A DNA stretch of 64,000 bases from Brachionus koreanus (Eukaryota; Rotifera; Eurotatoria; Ploima; Brachionidae), in the NCBI GenBank assembly GCA_016987375.1, contig PJRA01000016.1:1198740-1262739 (forward strand), read 5' to 3'. Both the position numbers and the translations under genes were made by a program. The notes under the pieces were generated by a model. The model saw only the letters and a program-made list of their open reading frames with translations, was not told where the DNA came from and searched no databases. Positions 44,957-56,627 of the stretch are shown in pieces. The number at the start of each line of letters is the position of its first letter. Position 1 is the first letter of the stretch.

Positions 44957-45028
44957 GGCACCGCCGGGAATCGAACCCGGGATCTCCTGTTTACTAGACA
45001 GGCGCTTTAGCCACTAAGCCACGGCGCC
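44957..45028 (-). tRNA. tRNA-Thr(AGT), copy 2
   Basis: Identical over all 72 nt to the copy at 43894-43965, same strand, with the T-run terminator on the minus strand. It lies between Ly6 gene 2 and the MATE gene, 60 nt after the Ly6 stop. Confidence 0.95.
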
Positions 45029-45084
45029 ACTTGTTATTTTTAGAAATTTTATTAGGCTTTAAAATTTTATTTTAATAAAAAAAA

Positions 45085-47381
45085 TCACAAAATTTTAGTT
45101 ATAGATGGCAAAGTTGCATTAAGCAAATAACTAGTTCTTGTTATTTCTTCTCTTATTTTAACCAAATTTCGTGTTAAAATAAAACAAACAAATATAATCA
45201 ATAGAACTATTAAAATTGAGATCTTTTGTAGTAAAATTTTTAGAGTTGATTTTCTCAAAGTGTTCTGATTAGGCTCCATTAGTCCTGTTTCAGTACTAGT
45301 CAATTTTAAAGGTATTGATGGCTTTAGAGACCGATCGAACGCCTTTTGGGCAATTTTGACCCAATCTATTCTGTAAATAAAAATTACTTGCATTGTCAAT
45401 AGAATAACTGCAGCCGCCACAAAGCCAATCCAATAGCCTGTCACTTTGTAATCAGTTCTCAATAGCAAATAAACACCAATTGGTATTCCAACACCATAAA
45501 ATGCTATTGTAACCATCAAAAAGCCGTAGTACTGGGCTCCGACTGCTTTTATTACTCCACCCCCATAGCCCTTAGTATTTTATCATCTGCTTAATTAAAA
45601 TTATTTTTTTATCTTACCTGTAGTGCATCCAATAAATGAGCAAAGGCTATGAATTTTAGCTGACTAGATGCTTGTTTGATAATAAATCTAAAATTTTCTT
45701 TATTTTAGGCAAAAAAAAATTGACTAAAATTTTATTTATTACGTATCTTTGGTAAATGCTAGCGGAATATAGCTGGAAAAAATGAGTATGATCAAACCAG
45801 TTATTAATGAAGAAAATACTTGGAAAAAATTTTCAAATTTTTTTAACAAAATTTTAACTTTTTTCTTACAAGCTAACAAGAGTCCAACTTTGCAAGAGTG
45901 TTTTGATTTTGCTGGTGAATTTTCACCCAAAAACTGATATTAGAAAAATTTAAATTTAATAGAAAAAAATAATTCTAAAATATTCTAAAACCTGGCCTAT
46001 TCTAATATTGGCAGCAGTTGCTTAAAAATTCAAAAAGTAAATTTTCAATCAAATATCAGTGTATTCTTACCAATTCCCAATGGAATCTATAAATACAAAA
46101 CTTTTTATTCACATGATTTTTTTTTTTAAATCAATTATACCATAAAAGCTATGTAAATTGTTTGAATTCCAATGGACATAACAGATATTTGATCCCTTCC
46201 CAATTTTCCAGCTGCAATCACCCCAATCTCAAAGTTAGTCCACTCAAAGAACAGCATGGCAAAACCAGGCACTGCCAATTTCAAATAGTCTGTCCAGTCG
46301 AACAAGCATTCAATTTTCCAGCCTAATTAAGTCAATTTTTTAAAACCATTTTTCATCTAGAACAATCTAATACTACCAGACCAAGTTTTTAGATGCAATT
46401 TTGTTCCTCGGATGTAAGCAAGGATAAATAATAGATTGAAAAAATTAGACAAAACAACACTAATAGCTCCGCCACTTAAATCATGTATTTTCTAGAAATT
46501 TTTTTTGTTTTTAAAACAACTCACTCGACTCCAAGTCCAAGATAATTGATAAAAAATGCATGAAAGACAATGTTTATCAAATTAATCAGAATATTTATGT
46601 ACAATATTGGATAAAATGTGTTCTTTTTTTAAAATTAAAATTTTTTCAAAAAAAATAAAATAAAATTTTTTTAACTTAAATAACCCACTTGAGATAGAAC
46701 ATATTTTTGCAGGATAACATAAACACTGTAGAACTTAAAAAAAATTAATAAAATTTAATATAAAAAAAATTTTTTTTTTCTCACTAAAATTGATGGAATA
46801 AAAATGACAATGTATCTATCAGCAATTCTTGGAAAAAAAGCATTATTTTTATTTTATTCACTTTTTTTTTTATAAGAATTTACTGAATTATGTTTTTTTC
46901 ACGTATGAATAGAGCGAGAAGATTTTTGACATTGAGCAAAATGCCACATGTAGGCAAACAGGATAAAAGTGAGATTAAAACGGCTTTTTGAAGCACTGAG
47001 CCGAGTTTTTTCTTGCCCGTTCCGCCGAAAAGCTGCGGAAAAAGAGTGTCGCATGCGCTGGACAAGCCAACAAGGGTCGAAAACGAGCCTATGTTGATGA
47101 ACGTGTTTGCTAATGTGACTGCTGCGAGTTCATTTGGACCGATGTGGCCGCAAAAAAAAAGGCTTATTATAGGTAGAAATGTCTGACTGAAATTGTTAAA
47201 AATCTAAATTATAGAAAAATTTTGAATTTAAAATTTAATAGCTGCCTGTTTTTTTTTAGCATACCAAAGGTATCGAGTTTTTGAAAAGAAGCAAAATCTC
47301 TTGTCGAAAGCCATTGGCAAAAAACTGCTTTACTCGTTTGTACAGTGAGAATTGTTGGCCTTCAGTGTCTTGAGGATCCAT
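45085..47381 (-). CDS. MATE-family multidrug/toxin extrusion transporter (SLC47-like)
   Basis: Twelve exons on the minus strand: 47381-47265, 47203-46884, 46827-46785, 46733-46689, 46622-46525, 46474-46377, 46322-46141, 46086-46071, 46020-45992, 45933-45743, 45687-45618, 45570-45085. All junctions use GT/AG and keep phase, giving 564 residues, close to animal SLC47A (about 570). MATE carriers export organic cations in exchange for H+ across the plasma membrane. Family marks: LFFCGHIGPNELAAVTLANT and GLSSACDTLFPQLFG in helices 1-2; LKLAVPGFAMLFFEWTNFEIG, with the conserved Glu of helix 7; IPLGIGTAANIRIGQ; and HLLDALQGYGGGVIKAVG. A single C-terminal helix (ISILIVLLIIFVCFIL) follows the charged loop, as in the animal type with 13 helices. 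Two exons are only 16 and 29 nt. Confidence 0.93.
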
Positions 47382-49326
47382 TTTAATTTTTTTTTTCAAT
47401 TTAATAAAGATTAAAAATAGAATTTTAATATTATTTTAAAGCGTAGATAATCCCATTTTAAAGTTAGATTCAAGAGATGAATAGGCTTTAGCCTTAGAAG
47501 AGAAATTTTCTTTAATTTTTTTTTTAAATTAGACTAGAATGGTATTTAAAACTAGTTATCAAAAAATTTTTAATGAAAATTAAAATAACAATTTTTTTAA
47601 GATATTTAACGATTTATTTTTGATGACAAGATTTTATCAATTTATTTTGTGATTTGAATCTCTCTTTTAACCATAGAAGACCCGGCTGATTTCTCATTAA
47701 AATTTTAATTAATCAAACATTTTCATTAAAAATTTATATGTTGGATACAAATTATTTTAGTATCTAATAAAAAAGCAAAAGAAAATAAATCAATTATTCA
47801 GTATCTAATATAATAAAATAAGTATGAAAAAATCACAAGTAAGTCAAAATCAAACTTGTGCAAAAAAAGTCTTTTTAAAGTTTTTTAAAATTTTTTTTCG
47901 AAAAAAAGTCTTTTGACTTGAGTTTAATATTTTTTCAAAAAAAAAGTCAGTATTGATTACATTTTTATTTAAGTTGAAATTTTAATTTAAAAATTAAATG
48001 TCAAAAATTAATAAGATTAAATTATTCGATAAAATTAAAGAATTTTTTTTCTTTATTAAAGTTTTATCTTGTGGAAAACTCAAAAAAAAAGTCGTTTTAA
48101 ATTCTTTTAAAAGTCAAGTTATTTGACTTGACTTGACTTTAACTTAATGACGTTTGAACAACTCTGGTCAAAATAAAAAAAGTGTGAAAGAGAAATAAGC
48201 GGCTAATGCTTATAATTTTTAAATTGATTTACACTTATTTATTTTGTTTATTTGGTTTCGATGTTACATCTTCATCATAGTTCTTCTCAATATTTTTGGG
48301 TGGTCTTGCTCTCTTTTTTATAATAGGTGCTGTTGATTTGGATTGATTGTAATATATGAGCTTCGTTCCTTTGTTAGAACTGAAGTTAAAACAGGTACTA
48401 CATGATTATTAACTGATTCAATATAGATTAAAAAAATAATTAATTTTATTAATTAATAAAATAATAGATAAAATGAAATAAGGAGTAACAGGATATATAT
48501 GTTTAATTATCTGATTGCTCAGGAAAAAAGGAAGAACTAATAAGGTAGAAGTTACACAATGGATCTGACTAATCAACTAGTATTTTATATATTAAAACTT
48601 ATCAACTAAGTCGACTTACATTATTTAAATTGAGTAGAATTTCATTTGTTCCATTAGATACTCAAAAATTATATTAGGTTTTAACAAATTTATTCAGGTA
48701 CTATTCAATTATATTAAATTATCAATTTTATTGCTTTTTCTACTTTGAAAATTAGATACGAAAATAAATAGTAGTCTTTATTCATTTTCTAAATAATTAA
48801 AATAAAGATTTTTAGCTAATTAAAGCCATTTTTAAAATTTTATTTATATTTGAAAAAAATTCAAGCTAGAATAATTCAAATCAGATGGGACGTTCTATTT
48901 TTTAAAATGCATTGTAGATTCAATATCTTCATCAGCATCATTGATTGAATAAATCATTTTTTAAATGGAAAATTTTACCTAAATTCAAAAAGTTATATGT
49001 TAACATGAATAATTTGAATTTAAAGACATCGAACTATAAGAATTATCTCCTACAGCCATAAAAAACTTTTAATAACTTAATTACTGTTGTTTTTTATCAT
49101 ATACATTTAATAAAAAGGTGATAGTTAAGAAAATTTTTAAAGAGATAAAGAAAACTTTTTAGCTTGTTAATTTTTTTTTATAGTTTTGAAGATTCTAAAA
49201 AATGGCCAAGAATTTAAAAATTAATTAAAGTGTCAAATTTTTTGTTATTTTATGTGTATGATAGAGAGTTTTTTTACTTATCTTTTAAAATCAATTTTCT
49301 TATATTTGTCAATAAAATTATTCAAA
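47382..49326. other. 1.9-kb gene-free region
   Basis: AT-rich. A minus-strand fragment at about 48240-48345 reads APIIKKRARPPKN, then YDEDVTSKPNKQNK-stop, perhaps the end of a lost retroelement ORF. Direct repeats of AAAAAGTC-TTTT occur at about 47865-47950 and 48080-48130. No gene is supported. Confidence 0.4.
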
Positions 49327-50449
49327 TAACGGGTGGGGCATAAGTAAATGGACAAAAATTAAAAATGATCTTAAGTTATGGTTTTTTTTTAAGGTAAAGA
49401 ATTTATTTTTTAATAGATTTACGATTTTTAAATAAAGAAAAAACTCCAACGTTGCTAATTTTTCTGAGCTTTGCTTTGACACCCGCCATTAGCAATTTCA
49501 CAAAATTTAAGTCGAATTCCTTCAGCTCAATTCGGCTAATCAGCTGCTGCTCAGTTGAGGCTTGAGTTGATGTCTTTGCCCACATAATTTACACTTTCGT
49601 CCATCCATGTAATGGAGTCCCTTGAATAGTGAGCAGATGCTAAGTCAGGCCAAAAAACATAGTCAAAGTCTCGGTGATACTTATGTATAAATGGAAGAAG
49701 TCGTTTATTCAAGCATTCGTCGATAAAGATGCTCGAATTGATGGCAACCGACTTTGATAATCGAAAAAGAGGCTTAGACATACCTCGATCAAATATGGCT
49801 ATCCAAACAAGCACCTTCTTTGGAAACTTCTCTTTTCCAGCAAAGCGAACACTGGCCGTACAAGAAGACTTGTTATTTGTGTAATATCTGGCATTTCCCG
49901 GCATGTTGTCTCCCGAAAAAGTAAAGTATTTTTCATCGTCCAAAATAAGTGAACATGGTGAGCGATATAGCATACTTGAAAGTTTTGCGCTCAAGTGCTT
50001 TGCTTTTTCAAACTGTACGACACTATATTTTGGTTTCGATATGATATACCCATTTTTTTTAATTGTCGACCAACTGTTCTTTGGTGGACAGAAAATTTCC
50101 TAGCTAGACGTCTTTGACTCACTCCAGTTCGGTTATTGGTCAATCTTTTTAGTTTTTTCTTCCTTGCAGCTGTCCAGGTGCTTGAATACATTTTGAATAC
50201 GGTTGATTGTATTATAAATGGTACTTCGAGCAATTCCTTGCTTTGTAAAGTGCGCGACAAGGTCAGATTTTTTCATTTGTGAAATCATATTTTTGACTGN
50301 NNNNNNNNNNNNNNNNNNNNNNNNNNNNNNNNNNNNNNNNNNNNNNNNNNNNNNNNNNNNNNTATATATATATATTAGATCATCTGATCATTTTCCTAAT
50401 CGGGAAAGTAAGCTTAACTTTTGTCTATTTACTTATGCATCACCCGTTA
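49327..50449 (-). mobile_element. DD36E mariner-type transposon (copy 2), gap-containing
   Basis: 1,123 bp bounded by TA and by inverted ends (TAACGGGTGGGGCATAAGTA at the left, reverse complement of ...TTACTTATGCATCACCCGTTA at the right). The minus strand codes the HTH region (about 50290-49995, frameshifted), then ILDDEKYFTFSGDN (first Asp), VLVWIAIFDRGMSKPLF, LLPFIHKYHRDFDYVFWPD (second Asp), SAHYS and VNYVGKDIN. It then jumps to QASTEQQLISRI. The PQARPIEYFWG block with the third catalytic Glu is deleted. It is inactive. An N gap with (TA)n beside it lies near the 5' end. Confidence 0.9.
50300..50362. other. Assembly gap (63 N) next to a (TA)n run
   Basis: Undetermined bases followed by TATATATATATA, inside the mariner copy. 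Confidence 1.
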
Positions 50450-52387
50450 GTCAGTAATTTTTTGTCATTTCTTTTTTTTCTTTCAAATCACCTCAAAATT
50501 CAAAAAAAAGATTTGATTAATCAAAATTTTTTCAGATCAGCAAAAAAATATCTAGAAACATTTTAAAAGTTGAAATATTTTTGAAATTTTTTCAATTTCA
50601 ATGTAAATCAACACACTATTATAGCCCTTATCATGGTCAAATGATTAACACTTCATTGATTTTAATCTAATAATTTTTTTTTTTATTTAAAATTAAGATT
50701 TTTATAATTACAAATATTTTCAAATCAAAAAATTAGTACCTTTTAAAAAACACAAAATTCTATTTCTCAACATAAAAGTATCCATTTTAATTAATCAAGA
50801 TAATTTTAGTAAAATTTTTGTTCCACTTGTATTAAATTTTACAACTCAAGAAAGTAAACTGAAATATTTTCAAACTTTTATTCGTATCATTTGATTTTAT
50901 TTGAATAATGAATTATAAAATTAAGTTTAAAATTAGATTTTATTTTTTTAAATTAATAGGAAAATAGTTTTAAAATAGTGTCATGTACCAAATTGATTTA
51001 ACAAACAGAAATATTCATTTACAAGTAAACAATAACTCGAAATAGAAAAATAATTAATTTTTTAGTTAGTTTAAACTTTATTAAAACAAAAAGAAAATAA
51101 CCCAATTTTATAAATTTTCAGCCTTAAATAGCTTCAAGTGCCAGTTTGATGTGTCATTTCAAAGACGTTCTTTTTTCTATGCTCTTCTATTTACACTGGC
51201 CTAATCAGGTTTTTATTCAGAGCTTAATTAGTTGTTTATCGAAGCTGTTCTTCAAATAATGCCTCAGAAACCTGCAGTGCCTCATTCAAATATTGGATTA
51301 ATTAATTATTTAAAAATCGTACAATTTCGAGCCTATTTTTGTGATATTTATAAATGGTTAATTTAGAAGTTTATGAAAACAATTTTTGAAAAGTGGAAAA
51401 ATTTTAGGAAGCATTTTTGTGCCCAGTTTAATTAGGGATTAGAATAAATTAATATGCTACACTTGACACGATTTCTAAAAATCGTAGTTAACATTCTTTG
51501 TGTTTATCAATTTAAATTTGTGTTTAAGTTTATCTCTAGATAAAACAATAGATACAAGATAAACATTAATAAAATAAATTCATTTGGTATTTATGTATTT
51601 TAAATTTAATTTAAGAAGTTAAAAAACATATTTGTGTCTAATCTAGATCCAGTGACCTCCAAGAAAAAAAAATTTTAATTTAAGATGATATTTCAATACA
51701 TTTCAATTGATATTTTAATATTTTTTTCTTCTAATTTTGAACATGAATTTGACTATAAATCAATTTATGAAGAAATAAAATCTCGTAAGAATCGGCTACC
51801 ACTAATTAGAATTGTTAAGCTTTATTATTTTTAAAATAATACGGTCAATTAGACAAAATTAAACTAGAGGATTTATATTTTTTAGGGCAAGTAGCAAAAT
51901 CCGAATTAGGTTTGATTAATCAAAAACTAATGCTCGAATTTTAAATAGAACTTTATTTAGGTAAATAAATCAAATTTTATTTAAAACCTATTTTGTGACA
52001 TATTAGAATTATTTTAAATTTTCTAGTCTGGTTTAAAAAAAAATGGTTTTTTATTTCTAAATTTTTTAAATATAATTTGAGATTTTTATTCTAGACAGGA
52101 AATTTTTTTTCCTATATTAACAATATTTATTGGAAAGTTTTCTTAGAATCAAACATGAAAAACTTCTCGCTTCTAAAATTTAATATTTACTCTTCTCAAT
52201 GTAAATTGTCTCAATAGTTCTATTTTTTTTAGTAAATGAGAAGTTTTAGAAAAGCAAACAATCACCAGAAATAACAGCAGTTTTGAATTGAACTTTTTAA
52301 AATTGATATTTAATTTTTTCCATTTTTAAATCTTAGTTTAGTATAGTGGTTTATTGCAACGCATAAATGCGTAAATCTGACAACAGA
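50450..52387. other. 1.9-kb gene-free region
   Basis: AT-rich, with no open frame, RNA gene or inverted-repeat element recognised. Confidence 0.4.
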
Positions 52388-52780
52388 TTATGTGCAAAAA
52401 ATATTATGAAAGTTTTTGTCTATTTTTGCTTTACACATATCACTAGATTGAGCTTCCACTGAATCCACTCCAAACTTATTCCAGCCATTTACTACACGGT
52501 TTGTGAAGAAGCGGTATCTTTGGGCACAATTTTTAATTATTTCTCTTTTAATTTTGTATGGATGACCTATTGTACTTCTGCTTGAAAAAGAGAGTGGAGA
52601 TTGCCGCTCTCTTTGCTCAACCATGATACTGTTCACTACTTCAATTTCTTTTGGTTTTTTCAGTTTTACCTTTAATTGATTTAGTGACAGCAGTTTTTTA
52701 ACACATCTTCTTGTTAGTAGGTGAGTCGAGCATAATGTCTTGTTCCTGAGTTCATACGCATTTTCTTTTTTCTATAGTAA
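52388..52780 (-). mobile_element. LINE C-terminal relic
   Basis: The minus strand reads YELRNKTLCSTHLLTRRCVK, KLKKPKEIEVVNSIMVEQRE, HPYKIKREIIKNCAQRYRFF, TNRVVNGWNKFGVDSVEAQS and a stop at 52388. The G-H-x-KI-RE...R-x-FF-NRVVN-WN layout is the C-terminus of jockey/CR1-type LINE polyproteins. It is 5'-truncated. Confidence 0.75.
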
Positions 52781-54234
52781 AAACTCTATTAACGAGGTCG
52801 TTCAGTTTATTTGTCAACTCATCAATTATCGCTTTTTGGGTTTGATTCACTAGTTCCAGGTTGAGAACTTTAGTTCTAAGTAATTTTGGTTTTATTTAGC
52901 TTCCAATTTAAAATTTCAAAAAAAAGTTCTAATTTTTCTTTAGTTTATATTTAATTTTTTCAAATTAAACGTAAATTAGAAACTGAAAAAATTATTTATT
53001 TATTTTTATTGTTTATAATCTTAATTTAAAAATTAAAATTCTATAATATTAATTTTTTTTAAATGTATAAAGTCTAAAGGACATCGTAATCTTAAGAGTT
53101 TTTTAAGTAAAAATAGACTATTTCTTTTATAGCCGAGCCAATTTTTTTATTAAAAAAAGCATAGAAAAGTAATCAAATTGGTGATGAGCGTTATTCGTAG
53201 AACACCGATTCCAGCTTACCTCTTAGAGAAAGCTTAGATAAATCCAACCTCACAGTTTTTCCAGAACAATGTTATATCAACTTTCATGCAAGATTAAAAT
53301 CTAAAGAAAAATTTGCTTTAATTTTTTTAGCTGTTTCTTGTTTTTTTTTTAAAGGAATGTAATTATGTTAACTTTATCAAAGTCAATTCAAAACAAGCTT
53401 AGATTTATTACATTTAATTTATTTATCGATTCATGAGAAAAACAATCAAAATAGCATATGTCATTTTATATGTCGTTCTTGGTTGATTTTTTTTCTTTAA
53501 TTAATTTTTTAACTTTTATGTCATTCCTAGTTTAGAAGTTTATATTCATTTATGTAAACATGCTAATGCTCCGATCTTAAGTTTCCATAAAACTTTAAAC
53601 TTATTTAAAACTAAGTTAACTAAAAAAATAGTTTAATCTTATGAAAATTTCATTTATTTATAAAAATTCAATTTTTTTTTAACATCGCTAGAACATGGCA
53701 ATAATTGAATTTAATAAATAAATATATTAGTATTGTAAAAAAATCAAAATTACCACCTTATTTTTTTAATTTAGAAATTAATAGTTTAAAATACGAGACG
53801 CATTTATTGTTTCCATTTATTCTCATTAAAAAGCTTTAATTGATTGAAAGGGAAATAAAATAATAGCACTTAAAAAATAGAATAAAGAGACAAGTCTTGA
53901 AAAATGAATTAATATAGCAACAATTTTTATAAAAAGTCATTTAAAAAAACATTATTAAGAGAATTATTAAAAATATCTGTTCATTTTAGTCAAAGTCATG
54001 TCTAACCTGTAATATATTTCAGTTTTTGCTTTAAATTTTGGTTTAAGTCTAAAGATGTTTAAAAAAATATTTAAAGAAACAGCAAAAAAAATCAAAATTT
54101 TTTGACTAAAATTTCTAAGAGAGAGATAAAGATATATTTATTTTTATCAGCATTTAAAAATTTCTAAATTTTTAACTAGAAAACGCATTCGGTTTGGCCT
54201 CCTATTATGATCTTAAAATAAGAAAATGAAATGA
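52781..54234. other. 1.4-kb gene-free region
   Basis: The first 120 bp read on the minus strand as a short heptad-like stretch (ELVNQTQKAIIDELTNKLND) that may belong to the LINE relic beside it. The remainder is AT-rich with nothing recognised. Confidence 0.35.
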
Positions 54235-54425
54235 TTTACAACACTATGTGTGTGAATTACTTAATGCATGTTTTGTTTGTTTTAATTAAATTAAATGAAA
54301 AAGAAAAATAAAAAATAAATTTTTTCTAATAAATTTAAAAAAAAGAGGGTTTTCAAGTCGAATCTTTTGTAATGCTATTTTTGGTTGTTTGACATCTCAT
54401 CATTTGTGTAATGGGCGAAGCCGCT
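54235..54425 (+). repeat. Dispersed repeat copy D
   Basis: TTTACAACACTATGTGTGTG, AATTACTTAATGCATGTTTT, TTAATTAAATTAAATGA, then AGGGTTTTCAAGTCGAATCT and TTTGTAATGCTA. The same order is seen at 55795-55965. The start is also shared with copies A, B and C. Confidence 0.6.
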
Positions 54426-54505
54426 AGGACTTGTATAAAATATGCAATATTTGAGTTCAATACAAAAAAGAAAAAAGAGTCACACATAGAGCTAGTTTCT
54501 AGCTT
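54411..54505. repeat. Dispersed repeat, also at 27671-27755
   Basis: GGGCGAAGCCGCTAGGACTT, GTATAAAATATGC..., ending AGAGTCACACATAGAGCTAG; partner of the copy in the PAXBP1 intron. It directly follows repeat copy D. Confidence 0.6.
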
Positions 54506-54989
54506 AAAAAAATATTTGATTTTAAAATAGCGTCTTTTGTTCATTAAAAACTTAAATGGAAGCCGAACTGAATATTGATTTGGTCAGACAATATTTCAAT
54601 TAAATAGGAATTTCTGTAAATTTGCTCTGCCTCAGAAAAAATTGTTGCCAAATTTTTCTTTACCGATCACATAATTTGTGATCCACAAAAATATGTTCTT
54701 TTTCTTTTAATTAGACTTTAGATTATGGTCTCATTTTTGTGATATTTTTTAGGAAAAAAAATTTCAAAGCTAGAACATATTTTTGGCAGACTAAATGCAA
54801 GTTAAAAGCTAATGATCATTTCAAAAATATGATTTTTAACCTTAAGAAATTAAAATTTGAAATTGTCAAATTTAATTTCTTATTTTAAAAAAAGTTAATT
54901 TAATTCAATTTTTAGAATCAAATGATATTTTAATTAAATTTGGGGGTCTCTGTCGGTTTAATTTTTCTGTAAAATTAAGTTTAGTTTAT
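54506..54989. other. Gene-free stretch
   Basis: AT-rich, nothing recognised. Confidence 0.35.
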
Positions 54990-55125
54990 TGAATTAATAA
55001 TATAAATGGCACAGTAGATGACAATCACAGTTGTTAACAGCATTATGTCAGTATATTACTTTATATTTGTATATTTTTTTTAAATTAAATTAAATTTGAT
55101 TAAATGAATAACAAAAAAAAAGAGT
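54990..55125 (+). repeat. Dispersed repeat copy B
   Basis: TTGTTAACAGCATTATGTCA, GTATATTACTTTATATTTGT, then TTTTTTTTAAATTAAATTAA-ATTTGATTAAATGAATAA. It has an uninterrupted TTAA where copy A carries the piggyBac-type MITE. Confidence 0.6.
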
Positions 55126-55770
55126 TTTGAGGTGGTTTTTGTGAAATTTGGTACAAAATAAAAAAATAGAACAAAAATTAATGCTTAAAAACTTATGGCT
55201 TTTTTTCTGAATGCTTTTAATTAGTTCCATAAGTGCAACAAACTGCAACATGCTTAGTTGCACCACCAGTCAAAGTCTGCTAATGTGCAAAATCACTTCA
55301 AAATGCACTAAAGTCAAGTTTGTCTAAATTTAAAATGTGTTAAAATTGCAGAGTTTTACCTAATTTTTAATAAAAATGCAACTTTGAATGTTGCACCGTG
55401 TTGCATTTGCAGAACTTGGTTTTGACTTTTAAAAGAAAAGTTATAAGAATTTTCAACATTTTGTTCTGTTCTTTTGTAGTAAATTTTAGAAAACCTTTGA
55501 GGTGAAATTTGGTACAAAATGTAAAAAAAGAACAAAAATTAATTCAAAAAAAGCTAATAAATTTTTTTCTGAAGACTTTTAATTAGTTCTGTAAGCGCAG
55601 CAAAGTGCAGCATACTTAGTTGCACCAAAATTCAAGTTAACCACAAAATGCACAGTTTGTCCAAATTTAAATTGTGCTAAGTTAGCAGATTTTTCATAAT
55701 AGTGCATACATTGAATGCTGCATTTACAAAAATTGCTTCTGACTTTTAAAAGAAAAGTAATAAGAATTTT
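55126..55770. repeat. Two diverged tandem repeat units (about 370 and 275 bp)
   Basis: Both units run: TTTTGAGGTG, GAAATTTGGTACAAAAT, AGAACAAAAATTAAT, CTTTTAATTAGTTC-TAAG, GCAACATGCTTAGTTGCACC (or a close variant), TTTGTC-AAATTTAAA-TGTG, and GACTTTTAAAAGAAAAGT-ATAAGAATTT. Unit 1 is about 55126-55493, unit 2 about 55494-55770. A short inverted match (AAATTTGGACAAA...GTTGCATTTACAGAACT) lies at about 59015-59070. Confidence 0.65.
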
Positions 55771-55794
55771 TTTTTTAATTTTGAATGTTAATCA

Positions 55795-55965
55795 ACAGAA
55801 ATGTTTTACAACAACACTGTGTATGTGAAATACTAAATGTATATTTTGTTTTAATTGAACTAAATGATTAAATGAATAAGAAGAATATAAAAAAAAAGTG
55901 GTTTTCAACTCGAATCTTTTGTAATGCTAGTCTGGGTTGTTTGAAATCATGACATGTGTGTTTTG
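55795..55965 (+). repeat. Dispersed repeat copy E
   Basis: TTTTACAACAACACTGTGTA, TTAATTGAACTAAATGATTA, then GTGGTTTTCAACTCGAATCT and TTTGTAATGCTAG. The nearest relative is copy D. Confidence 0.6.
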
Positions 55966-56627
55966 ATTTCTATTTTGGCCTCGAACACCTTGTTAAATAT
56001 TAGGCATTTTGTTTTAATTTTGGCTACTTTTCTTATATGAATTGAAAAAAAAAACTCATCAATTTTAATGAATTAAAATAATAAACTTTAATTTAAAAAA
56101 AAATATTTGGTTTTAGGATTTTTTATTCTCATATTTTAAAAAAAGTCTATGTTGTTAAGAGAAATAGTTAAAATTCAAAATCCGGTTGGCACTTAGATTA
56201 TTGTTTTCTAAAAACAAATCGGATACATTTCAATTTAGCTCTAATTTAGCCTTAGACAGGAATATTTTGACTAGATGGGCCAAGTCTACTTTTAATTAAT
56301 TCAGTTGACAATAAATTTGGCTCCGAAAACAGCTAGCCAATACTGCAACTAGGTTAAAACGTTGACTGAATTGATACACTTAAACATTGTTTTTTATTTT
56401 ATTATTTTTCGCTTAATTTGCTAGAATAAAAAAATATCTTGAAATCTTTCACAAATCCACACACAGTTAGTTTGGAGACGAAAATAGGTTAACTAGAATA
56501 AATTCTCGTTTAGATTCTAGGCTTAATCGAGATAACCGCAGCGTGTTGTCAGGACAATTTAAAGTGAAAATATAGTTGTTTGTTAATAATGTTCAGAAGA
56601 GACCACTGAAACCAAAAAAATACAAAA
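55966..56627. other. Upstream region of the RING-H2 gene
   Basis: AT-rich, about 660 bp. No TATA box at a useful distance; the last 100 bp (CCGCAGCGTGTTGTCAGGAC onward) are less AT-rich and may be the 5' leader. Confidence 0.35.

Noticed and set aside
52388..52636. Independent 82-residue gene on the minus strand
   Set aside because: Upstream residues continue the LINE C-terminal pattern, so it is part of a retroelement relic.
54353..54544. Minus-strand 63-codon frame
   Set aside because: It lies wholly in two dispersed repeats.
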